A stretch of 5,588 nt of DNA from positions 1 through 5,588 of the forward strand of contig JAITEX010000071.1 of the NCBI GenBank assembly GCA_031281765.1, given 5' to 3'. The notes under the pieces are model-generated. The model saw only the letters and a program-made list of their open reading frames with translations. It searched no databases and was not told the DNA's origin. This document shows, in pieces, positions 1-5,414 of this stretch. The position numbers were made by a program, and so were the translations under genes. Position 1 is the first letter of the stretch. Each line of letters begins with the position of its first letter. Source of the DNA: Eubacteriales Family XIII. Incertae Sedis bacterium. GTDB taxonomy: Bacteria; Bacillota; Clostridia; Peptostreptococcales; Anaerovoracaceae.

Positions 1-32
1 ACCTTTCTCCGTATTTTGAGTTTCCGTATGTA

Positions 33-62
33 TTGCATTATGTTCTCTATAGATGGTATTAT
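33..62 (+). promoter_or_regulatory. Promoter of the upstream structured RNA
   Basis: An extended -10 element TGGTATTAT lies at 54-62 (TG at 54-55, hexamer TATTAT at 57-62). A partial -35 box TTGCAT lies at 33-38, with an 18-nt spacer. The start of transcription would fall near 69, just before the first hairpin of the putative RNA. The -35 box matches consensus in only three positions, so the extended -10 carries most of the signal. The identical 9-mer TGGTATTAT recurs in the nhaA promoter. This is sequence inspection only. Confidence 0.5.
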
Positions 63-68
63 ATAGGT

Positions 69-280
69 ACAAAGGGCTTCGGCCTGTCACCCAAACCGCA
101 AGGGGCGGGTGAACAAAAAGTTGTAATCTTTCATGGTAATACATCTATCCTACATCATGGCATGAGAGCAGTTTTTTATTTTGCGGATAGGCACGCTCTT
201 ATATTTGGTGATATTAGAAATTACTTTTTACCCAAACGCGAGCTATTACGCGCGCGCGATTTGCGGCGCGGGGGTTTTTT
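69..280 (+). ncRNA. Putative free-standing structured non-coding RNA (about 210 nt)
   Basis: No convincing protein is encoded here, but a dense set of stems can be read directly. A UUCG-capped hairpin is formed by 74-77 with 82-85. Stem TCACCC (87-92) pairs with GGGTGA (107-112) and encloses a GCAA-capped CC/GG hairpin (96-103). An 8-bp stem CTTTCATG (128-135) pairs with CATGAGAG (161-168), with one G-U pair. The loop of that stem carries CTATCC (145-150), fully complementary to GGATAG (185-190), which predicts a pseudoknot. GCTC (195-198) pairs with GAGC (240-243) around TTTGG (204-208) with CCAAA (232-236). A GC-rich hairpin and six T close the unit. With a promoter just upstream this looks like an independent transcript and not a leader of the next gene. 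Size, pseudoknot and taxon suggest the raiA-motif class of Firmicutes, but I cannot confirm that family. It lacks the hallmarks I know for tmRNA, RNase P, SRP and 6S RNA. Confidence 0.65.
251..280 (+). terminator. Probable intrinsic terminator of the structured RNA
   Basis: The strand CGCGC (251-255) can pair with GCGCG (266-270), with two further C-G pairs inside around an ATTTG loop and one bulged G. Four G and then TTTTTT (275-280) follow. The T run begins four bases after the stem, so the geometry is imperfect, and alternative registers of the CG repeat are possible. It separates the RNA from the promoter of the gene that begins at 365. Confidence 0.5.
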
Positions 281-308
281 GTATAAAATCTTATAGGTGG
301 CGTATACT
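279..308 (+). promoter_or_regulatory. Probable promoter of the YiiX-like membrane protein gene
   Basis: A -10 hexamer TATACT at 303-308 (five of six consensus bases) follows TTGTAT at 279-284 with an 18-nt spacer. Transcription would start near 315, giving a leader of about 50 nt before the ATG at 365. The -35 box overlaps the end of the terminator T run. Confidence is limited because the -35 match is weak. Confidence 0.4.
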
Positions 309-324
309 GAAACGCGGAAGGGGC

Positions 325-364
325 AGAAGGAGACGGTCAGGCGAAGCGACAGAGCCGTATATCT
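325..364 (+). promoter_or_regulatory. Displaced ribosome binding site with intervening hairpin
   Basis: A strong Shine-Dalgarno-like AGAAGGAG lies at 325-332, but the ATG is at 365, 32 nt further on and far outside the usual spacing. No ATG, GTG or TTG lies in the reading frame between them. ACGG (333-336) can pair with CCGT (355-358), with extra pairs at 337-338 and 352-353. That fold would bring the site to within about 6 nt of the start codon. Whether the hairpin bridges the gap in this way is inference. Confidence 0.35.
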
Positions 365-1435
365 ATGAACACAAAACTCTCTCACAATTTGTTTATGGCG
401 GTGCTCGCGCTGGCGCTTGTCGCGCTGTTTTTCCTCGGGACGATGCCGCTGTTTATTCTCGTCTACATCGGCGTATTCATCTTTGCGGCCTGCCGACTGC
501 TTATGACCGCGGGGCGCACCTCTCACAAACTCCTCCTGCTCGTCTGCTACCTCTTTGTGCTTACTCTGCAAATTGTCAGCTTCGTTCATATATCGGCCCC
601 ATACGTTGACGCGGGCACAGGCCATATAGCGCGCAAACTCTTTGCCGTATTTATTATTCTGTTGCCGCTCGTGATAAGCCGCTACGTCGCCGTCGGCAAA
701 TACGCGCAGATTTACCTGCCGTCCGCAACGGAGGCCGGCGCTATCAGCTTCGCCGCTTTGCAGAATAATATGGCCGCGATAAAGAACCTGTTCGGCACGG
801 CGCGCAAAGCGGGACGCGGGCTGCGCGCGCGCAATATCAAGGCCGTCGCGCAGGACCTGCCGCGGCACGACTCATTCCGCTATGTGAACGCGGGGCATCT
901 GACGCCGGAGTTCTTTGAAGCGGCCGAAGCGGCGCTCGCGGACCCCTCGCTCTACATCGTCATCTCCGATACGGGCAGCGCTGCCGCGGACATCATATCC
1001 GTATTCACGCGAAAGCAGTTCAATCACGCCTCGCTCTCCTTTGACCACGACCTTGAGACGATAATCAGCTACAACGGCGGCGCGAATATCTACCCGCCGG
1101 GCCTGAACGCGGAGATGATTGAGTTCTTCCATAGCAAACCCGATGCCGGCATACTCGTCTACCGGTTGCCCGTCACGCGGGAACAGAAGCGGGCCGTGCT
1201 TGAGCGCGTCCGCGAGATAAACGAAAGCGGCTCCTCGTATAATATGCTCGGCCTTATTATCGGCAAGTCATACAAGCCGAATATCATGTACTGTTCCCAG
1301 TTCGTCTACGCGATGCTGAAAACCGCCGACGCCGCCTACTTCGACGCGGATAACGGCCGGGCCGTGAAGCCGACGGATTTCATCGAAAAGGATTATCGCC
1401 GCAAACTCGAATTCGTCCGGGAACTGAATCTGTAA
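365..1435 (+). CDS. Membrane-anchored permuted papain-like (NlpC/P60 superfamily, YiiX-like) protein
   Basis: The 356-residue product has two parts. The first 110 residues hold about four hydrophobic helices (roughly 8-25, 27-46, 54-75 and 91-109). A basic linker follows (about 137-170, rich in K and R). The C-terminal domain from about 190 matches the circularly permuted papain fold of YiiX/YycO-type proteins. It has a strand YIVISDTGS, the putative catalytic His221 in FNHASLS, an acidic residue near 227-231, and the putative nucleophile Cys310 in YCSQFVYAML. This His-before-Cys order is typical of the permuted group, whose members act as amidases, peptidases or acyl-transferring or hydrolysing enzymes; the substrate here is unknown. 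The ATG is chosen as the only start before the first helix, though its ribosome binding site is oddly placed. It runs in the same direction as nhaA, 182 nt downstream, which seems to have its own promoter. Confidence 0.75.
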   Translation: MNTKLSHNLFMAVLALALVALFFLGTMPLFILVYIGVFIFAACRLLMTAGRTSHKLLLLVCYLFVLTLQIVSFVHISAPYVDAGTGHIARKLFAVFIILLPLVISRYVAVGKYAQIYLPSATEAGAISFAALQNNMAAIKNLFGTARKAGRGLRARNIKAVAQDLPRHDSFRYVNAGHLTPEFFEAAEAALADPSLYIVISDTGSAAADIISVFTRKQFNHASLSFDHDLETIISYNGGANIYPPGLNAEMIEFFHSKPDAGILVYRLPVTREQKRAVLERVREINESGSSYNMLGLIIGKSYKPNIMYCSQFVYAMLKTADAAYFDADNGRAVKPTDFIEKDYRRKLEFVRELNL

Positions 1436-1489
1436 CCTCTCCGCAAAAACACTGAAGAAAACGACACAATTTTTCCACTATTCTGTTAG

Positions 1490-1518
1490 TTATTATATTA
1501 ACGAAAATGTGGTATTAT
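1490..1518 (+). promoter_or_regulatory. Extended -10 promoter of nhaA
   Basis: TGGTATTAT at 1510-1518 forms an extended -10 element (TG plus TATTAT). A weak -35 (TTATTA, 1490-1495) lies 17 nt upstream. Transcription would begin around 1525, at the foot of the 1526-1544 hairpin, giving a leader of about 93 nt. The surrounding stretch is AT-rich against the GC-rich genes on both sides, as expected for a promoter. The rest of the spacer between the two genes (1436-1489) shows nothing that I recognise, including no clear terminator for the upstream gene. Confidence 0.45.
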
Positions 1519-1522
1519 GTAT

Positions 1523-1617
1523 GAGCGGCGTTTTAAAAGCGCCGTCTCTCAATTAAGAGCTGAACGCGCGACCGTACCGTAAAACTGATGCAGCCGTATT
1601 ATTGAACGAGGGGTACT
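1523..1617 (+). promoter_or_regulatory. Structured 5' leader of nhaA with possible SD sequestration
   Basis: CGGCG (1526-1530) pairs with CGCCG (1540-1544), extended inward by T-A pairs. CTCT (1546-1549) pairs with AGAG (1556-1559). GTACC (1574-1578) is complementary to GGTAC (1612-1616), which overlaps the nhaA ribosome binding site GAGGGG (1608-1613), 4 nt before the ATG. Closing this last stem would hide the site, so translation could be controlled by structure. No known riboswitch consensus is recognised; an ion-responsive element is only a hypothesis. Confidence 0.35.
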
Positions 1618-2811
1618 ATGTCATTAAAAATCAGAGAATATTCCTTGCCGCTGATCGTCGGCGCGGTGATAGCCCTTGTGTGGGCAAATATATCCCCGGG
1701 AACGTATAGCGCAATACTACACCATGTCTTTTTCTCCCTAGCGGGCCAGGAAATCACCGTGCACTTTCTCGTCAACGACATTTTTATGTGTTTCTTCTTT
1801 GCCATCGCCGGCATTGAAATTGTCAACAGCCTCGCGCCGGGCGGCTCGCTCTATCCGCTGAAAAAAGCGACCGCGCCGCTGCTCGCCACCCTCGGCGGCA
1901 TACTCGGCCCTATCGCGGTGTTTTTTATTTTGAACGGCATTTTCGGGAAGAGTGCGTATACGCCGGGTTGGGGCATCTGCACGGCGACGGACATCGCGCT
2001 GTCGTGGATGCTTGCGCGCATCGTATTCGGCGGCAACCATCCCGCGGTCAGTTTTCTGCTCCTGCTCGCGGTCGCGGATGACGCGGCGGGGCTTGCCATT
2101 ATCGCGATATTCTACCCGGAAATCGGCGCTGAGCCGAACTATCTCTGGCTCTTGCTCGTGGCCGCGGCCATCGGCATCTCGTTTGCATTCAAGAAATTCC
2201 GCGTCGACAGATGGTGGCTCTACCTGCTCGTACCCGGCCTCATGGCCTGGGTCGGCATGCACAACGCGAGCCTGCACCCGGCGCTCTCATTCGTCTTTGT
2301 CGTACCGTTTCTCTACCGGAACAAGAACCATCCCGACTACCTCGAATATGACGAGGGTTGGGCTTTCCACCCCGAGGCCGCGGGGAAGCCGCGTCCCCAA
2401 TGGGAACCGCTGCTCCGCTGCGAAAAGGCCCTCGCGCCCATCGTCGACTACGGGCTTATCTTTTTCGGCCTTGTGAATGCGGGCGTGGAATTCTCCCGGG
2501 TGGAGACGCTGACATGGATAGTCGTCATTTCTTTAGTTGTCGGAAAGACGCTCGGCGTCACGCTGCTGTCGTCGTTTGCGCGGCTTATTCGCCTGCCGCT
2601 GCCGGAGGGCATGGGCTTCCGTGAAACGGTATGCGCCGGACTCGTTGCGGGTATGGGACTGACCGTCGCGCTCTTTGTCGCGGACTCCGCTTTCGCCGAC
2701 CCCGGGCTGCTCTCCGCATCAAAGATGGGCGCGCTTTTCTCGGTGGTCGTCTTTCTCCTCGCGCCCATAGCCGGCAAAGCGCTGCGAATCATCAAGGTAT
2801 CAAAGAAGTAG
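1618..2811 (+). CDS. nhaA: Na+/H+ antiporter NhaA
   Basis: The 397-residue integral membrane protein is close to the 388 residues of the E. coli family member and has the hydrophobic pattern of a 12-helix antiporter. NhaA exchanges internal Na+ (or Li+) for external protons across the cytoplasmic membrane, for pH and salt balance. Key residues are all present. Asp125 in ATDIALS matches E. coli Asp133. The ion-binding pair Asp154-Asp155 in AVADDAAGLAIIAIFY matches Asp163-Asp164. Lys310 in VGKTLGV matches Lys300. The NAGVEF motif (287-292) and the late segment GLVAGMGLTVALFVADSAF are also family-typical. A hydrophilic loop at about 234-270, rich in charged and aromatic residues, is longer than in E. 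coli. The start has GAGGGG 4 nt upstream. The gene is convergent with fabZ and separated from it by a hairpin. It is probably transcribed alone from the promoter near 1510. Confidence 0.95.
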   Translation: MSLKIREYSLPLIVGAVIALVWANISPGTYSAILHHVFFSLAGQEITVHFLVNDIFMCFFFAIAGIEIVNSLAPGGSLYPLKKATAPLLATLGGILGPIAVFFILNGIFGKSAYTPGWGICTATDIALSWMLARIVFGGNHPAVSFLLLLAVADDAAGLAIIAIFYPEIGAEPNYLWLLLVAAAIGISFAFKKFRVDRWWLYLLVPGLMAWVGMHNASLHPALSFVFVVPFLYRNKNHPDYLEYDEGWAFHPEAAGKPRPQWEPLLRCEKALAPIVDYGLIFFGLVNAGVEFSRVETLTWIVVISLVVGKTLGVTLLSSFARLIRLPLPEGMGFRETVCAGLVAGMGLTVALFVADSAFADPGLLSASKMGALFSVVVFLLAPIAGKALRIIKVSKK

Positions 2812-2826
2812 CCTATCCTAACATAG

Positions 2827-2853
2827 ACACAAAAGGGACGTTCTTTTTTGTGT
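2827..2853. terminator. Convergent intergenic hairpin, probable bidirectional terminator
   Basis: A near-perfect 12-bp inverted repeat runs from ACACAAAAGG to the T-rich TTTTTTGTGT arm around a CGT loop (2839-2841), with two G-T wobbles. It lies in the 64-nt gap between the nhaA stop (2811) and the fabZ stop (2876). The T-rich tract is inside the stem and does not follow it in either direction, so it is not a textbook intrinsic terminator. Its place between two converging genes supports a role in ending both transcripts. Confidence 0.55.
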
Positions 2854-2875
2854 TCCGTGGGCCGGGATTCGTTGC

Positions 2876-3301
2876 CTATCCCAGCATAAAGGTGATGCGC
2901 GCCGAGCAGCAGACCTTGCCGTCCTTTACGGCGCGGCCGATGCCGGTTCCCGCGCGGCTGCGCAGATTGTCTATCTCGACTTCGAGCCGCAGCACATCTC
3001 CCGGCACGACCTTGTCCCTGAATTTCGCTTCCTTGATGCCGCCGAAATAGGCTATGCGGCCTTTGTTTTCCGGCAGGCTGAGGACGCAGACCGCGCCGGC
3101 CTGCGCAAGCGCTTCGACGATAAGTACGCCGGGCATGACCTTTTCCTGCGGGAAGTGGCCGGCAAAATAGTATTCATCCGCGCTCACGTTCTTGACGGCC
3201 ACGACGCGGCGGCCCGGTTCAAGCTCCGTCACCTCGTCGATAAGCAGGAAGGGCTCGCGATGCGGGATGACTTCCTGTATCTGCTCCTTTGTCAATTTCA
3301 T
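2876..3301 (-). CDS. fabZ: 3-hydroxyacyl-[acyl-carrier-protein] dehydratase FabZ
   Basis: FabZ removes water from 3-hydroxyacyl-ACP to give trans-2-enoyl-ACP in cytoplasmic type II fatty-acid synthesis. The 141-residue product has the usual family length and a single hot-dog fold. Visible signatures are HREPFLLIDEV near the N terminus (14-24), the catalytic His49 in AGHFP, the MPGVLIVEALAQAG helix with the catalytic Glu63, and YFGGIKEAKFRDKVVPGD (85-102). The ATG at 3299-3301 follows the fabF stop by 4 nt. The likely ribosome binding site GGAG overlaps the fabF stop codon, pointing to translational coupling. It is the last gene of the minus-strand cluster here. In many Firmicutes accB lies between fabF and fabZ and accC, accD and accA follow; none of these is present. 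FabA is less likely, given the length and the HREPFLLIDEV motif. Confidence 0.95.
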   Translation of the reverse strand: MKLTKEQIQEVIPHREPFLLIDEVTELEPGRRVVAVKNVSADEYYFAGHFPQEKVMPGVLIVEALAQAGAVCVLSLPENKGRIAYFGGIKEAKFRDKVVPGDVLRLEVEIDNLRSRAGTGIGRAVKDGKVCCSARITFMLG

Positions 3302-3305
3302 TCCT

Positions 3306-4547
3306 TTACTCCGTAAACTTTCGCAGTATTATGCTCGCGTTATGGCCGCCGAAACCGAGCGAATTTGACATGGCGACTTCCACGTCCACAGTGCGCGCCC
3401 CCTCGGTCACATAGTCGAGATCGAGCTTTTCGTCTTTCACCTTGTGTCCGATCGTCGGGGGAATGACGCCCCCGGCAATCGCCTTGACGCAGTATATGGC
3501 TTCCGTGGAACCCGCAGCGCCGAGCAAGTGGCCCGTCATCGACTTGGTGGAGCTCATCGGAATATCATAGGCCTTCCTGCCGAACACCGTCTTGACGGCG
3601 CGCGTTTCAACGAGGTCGTTGTACGGCGTGCTCGTGCCATGCGCGTTGATATAGGAAATCTCGTCCGGCGACATCTCCGCGCTCGCCAGTGCGAGGCGTA
3701 TCGCGTTCGCCGCGCCCTCCCCCGTTTCCTCGGGCTGCGTGATGTGGTAGGCGTCGCAGGTGGAACCGTATCCGACGAGTTCCGCGAGGATAGCCGCGCC
3801 GCGCGCCTTCGCGTGCTCAAGCTCCTCAACGATGAGTATACCGGCGCCCTCTCCCATAATAAATCCGGAACGCTCTGCGTCAAACGGTATCGACGCGCGG
3901 TCGGGGTCGTCGCTCTTGGACATCGCCGTCATATTTTCAAAACCGGCAAAGGTCGCAAGCGCAAACGGCGCCTCCGAAGCGCCCGCGATGACCGCGTCCG
4001 CTTCGCCCCGGCGTATCGCGAGCAGGGCGTGCCCGAGCGCGTCCGTGCCCGTGGCGCAGGCGGTGACGATGCCGAGCGCCGTGCCTTTCGCTCCGTACTT
4101 GATGGCGATTTGGCCCGCCAGTATATTCGTGATAATAAGCGGCGCGAGAAGCGGCGTGACGCGTTTCGGACCATGTTCGTAGGCCTTGACAATCTCGCGC
4201 TCAAGCGTCATTATGCCGCCGATACCGCTGCCCGCGTACACGGCGAGCCGCTCCGGCTCCACATTGTCACCGCTGAGAAGCCCACTCATCTGCAGCGCTT
4301 CCTCCGTCGCCCTGATGCCGTATTGGACGAAGAGGTCCATGCGGCGCGCCTCGCGCTTATCCTCGTACTCGAAGCCCTTGACCTCGCCGCCGATGGTGAC
4401 TTTCATGCCTTCCGTATCCAACTTCGTGACGGGCGCGAAACCGTGCTTTCCGGCAATCAGGCTCTTCCATGCGTCCTCCACGCTGTTGCCGACCGGCGTA
4501 ATAGCGCCGATGCCCGTAATAACCGCTCTTTTTTTATTTGTATCCAT
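3306..4547 (-). CDS. fabF: Beta-ketoacyl-[acyl-carrier-protein] synthase II FabF
   Basis: FabF condenses malonyl-ACP with acyl-ACP to elongate fatty acids. Starting at the ATG at 4547 the product has 413 residues, the same as E. coli FabF, and begins MDTNKKRAVITGIGAITPVG. The thiolase-fold active site is complete: nucleophile Cys164 in VTACATGTDA, His303 in NAHGTSTPYNDLVET, Lys335 and His340 in SSTKSMTGHLLGAAGS, and the C-terminal NSLGFGGHNAS loop. An in-frame ATG further upstream at 4595 would add 16 residues (429 in total) with no homology that I recognise. Neither start has a well-placed ribosome binding site: an AGGAGAG at 4589-4583 suits neither. I prefer 4547 for family length and N-terminal alignment. 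The gene lies 87 nt after fabG and 4 nt before fabZ, in one operon. Confidence 0.93.
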   Translation of the reverse strand: MDTNKKRAVITGIGAITPVGNSVEDAWKSLIAGKHGFAPVTKLDTEGMKVTIGGEVKGFEYEDKREARRMDLFVQYGIRATEEALQMSGLLSGDNVEPERLAVYAGSGIGGIMTLEREIVKAYEHGPKRVTPLLAPLIITNILAGQIAIKYGAKGTALGIVTACATGTDALGHALLAIRRGEADAVIAGASEAPFALATFAGFENMTAMSKSDDPDRASIPFDAERSGFIMGEGAGILIVEELEHAKARGAAILAELVGYGSTCDAYHITQPEETGEGAANAIRLALASAEMSPDEISYINAHGTSTPYNDLVETRAVKTVFGRKAYDIPMSSTKSMTGHLLGAAGSTEAIYCVKAIAGGVIPPTIGHKVKDEKLDLDYVTEGARTVDVEVAMSNSLGFGGHNASIILRKFTE

Positions 4548-4560
4548 ACTCTGTATCCAT
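4545..4560 (-). repeat. Short tandem repeat at the fabF start
   Basis: On the minus strand the nonamer ATGGATACA occurs twice, beginning at 4560 and at 4547, with a 13-nt period. The second copy is the preferred fabF start. The first, out of frame, would open an 8-codon reading frame (MDTEYGYK) that ends in TAA at 4536-4534, overlapping the fabF start. A 13-nt duplication at the start codon may explain why no ribosome binding site is well placed. Confidence 0.5.
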
Positions 4561-4634
4561 TTCCTTTCAATTTCAATGTATTCTCTCCTGCGCATTTCTA
4601 CCGGAACAACGCAGGCACACGCAAATCAGGCGGT

Positions 4635-5390
4635 TTATATGATTATTCCACCGTCTATGCCGATGACCTGTCCCGTAATATACCCCGCTTCATCCGACGC
4701 GAGGAAGGCAATCAGCGCCGCGACCTCGTCCGGATTGCCGGGTCTGCCGAGACTTATCTGCGCGTAGGCTTTCTCTCTCTGTTCGTCCGTCAGTGCGGCC
4801 GTCATATCCGTCTCGACAAACCCGGGCGCTACCGCGTTTACGGTAATGCCGCGCGAACCGAGCTCTTTGGCGGCTGAAAGCGTGAGACCGACGATACCCG
4901 CCTTTGAAGCGGCGTAATTCACCTGCCCCGGGTTCCCGCGCAGGCCTGCCACAGACGAGAGGTTGATAACGCGCCCGCTGCGGTTTTTCGTCATAACAGG
5001 AGCGACGGCTTTCAGCATATAGAAGGCCCCGTTCAGGTTGGTCCGCACCACCTCATCGAAGTCCGCGGCTTTCATGCGAAGCAGCAGGCCGTCACGCGTA
5101 ATGCCTGCGTTGTTTACGAGTATATCGATGCCTCCGAGGTTTTCTTTGGCGAAAGCGGCCGCTTCTACCGCAAAGGATTCACTTGACACGTCGCCTTTCA
5201 GGACAAAGACCTGTGCGCCGGATGCGCCGGTAGCCGCAGCCACCTCACGCTCTGTCTGCTTGGCCGCCTCATCGTTCCCCGCATATGTCAGAAGAAGGGA
5301 CGCGCCCTCTTTGGCAAACCTCAGGGCGGTCGCGCGGCCGATACCGCGGGTCCCGCCGGTAATAATCGCTGTCTTATTTGTGAGCGTCAT
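4635..5390 (-). CDS. fabG: 3-oxoacyl-[acyl-carrier-protein] reductase FabG
   Basis: FabG reduces 3-oxoacyl-ACP to 3-hydroxyacyl-ACP with NADPH in type II fatty-acid synthesis. The 251-residue product is a classical short-chain dehydrogenase. It has the cofactor-binding glycine motif TGGTRGIG at 11-18, NNAG at 93-96, and the catalytic tetrad Asn118 (TNLNG), Ser146 (NLSSVAG), Tyr159 and Lys163 (NYAASK). These follow the E. coli spacing exactly (Asn110, Ser138, Tyr151, Lys155). The C-terminal YITGQVIGIDGG is typical of FabG. The ATG at 5388-5390 has a very strong ribosome binding site AAGGAGG (minus strand of 5398-5404), 7 nt away. It begins 24 nt after the fabD stop. In contrast to the E. coli order, no acpP gene fits between it and fabF. 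Context between fabD and fabF favours FabG over other dehydrogenases of the superfamily. Confidence 0.96.
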   Translation of the reverse strand: MTLTNKTAIITGGTRGIGRATALRFAKEGASLLLTYAGNDEAAKQTEREVAAATGASGAQVFVLKGDVSSESFAVEAAAFAKENLGGIDILVNNAGITRDGLLLRMKAADFDEVVRTNLNGAFYMLKAVAPVMTKNRSGRVINLSSVAGLRGNPGQVNYAASKAGIVGLTLSAAKELGSRGITVNAVAPGFVETDMTAALTDEQREKAYAQISLGRPGNPDEVAALIAFLASDEAGYITGQVIGIDGGIII

Positions 5391-5397
5391 GAGCCTT

Positions 5398-5404
5398 CCT
5401 CCTT
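5398..5404 (-). promoter_or_regulatory. Strong ribosome binding site of fabG
   Basis: The minus strand reads AAGGAGG 7 nt before the fabG ATG, a full match to the 16S rRNA 3' end. It sits within the 24-nt gap after the fabD stop and fixes the fabG start. It contrasts with the poorly placed site at fabF. Confidence 0.85.
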
Positions 5405-5414
5405 GATTCCCTGT

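Noticed and set aside
69..280. Identity as 6S RNA, tmRNA, RNase P RNA, SRP RNA or a T-box leader
   Set aside because: The ends do not form the long closing stem of 6S RNA, and the conserved core sequences of the others (for example GAGGAAAGTCC of RNase P or GGTACCGCG of T-boxes) are absent.
33..296. An 87-codon open frame across the upstream RNA
   Set aside because: There is no ribosome binding site, it starts within the predicted promoter, and the region is explained better by RNA hairpins with GNRA and UUCG loops.
221..868. A 215-codon open frame on the minus strand covering the start of the YiiX-like gene and the RNA terminator
   Set aside because: Its product is a charged, arginine-, glutamine- and glutamate-rich sequence without family signals. 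It runs antisense to a gene with a clear domain and membrane helices.
1738..2277. A 179-codon minus-strand frame inside nhaA
   Set aside because: It is a shadow of the NhaA reading frame with a charged, low-complexity product and no ribosome binding site that I can see.
3444..4877. A 477-codon open frame on the plus strand opposite fabF and fabG
   Set aside because: It is the antisense shadow of two clear genes in GC-rich DNA, is arginine-rich with low-complexity composition and has no recognisable domain.
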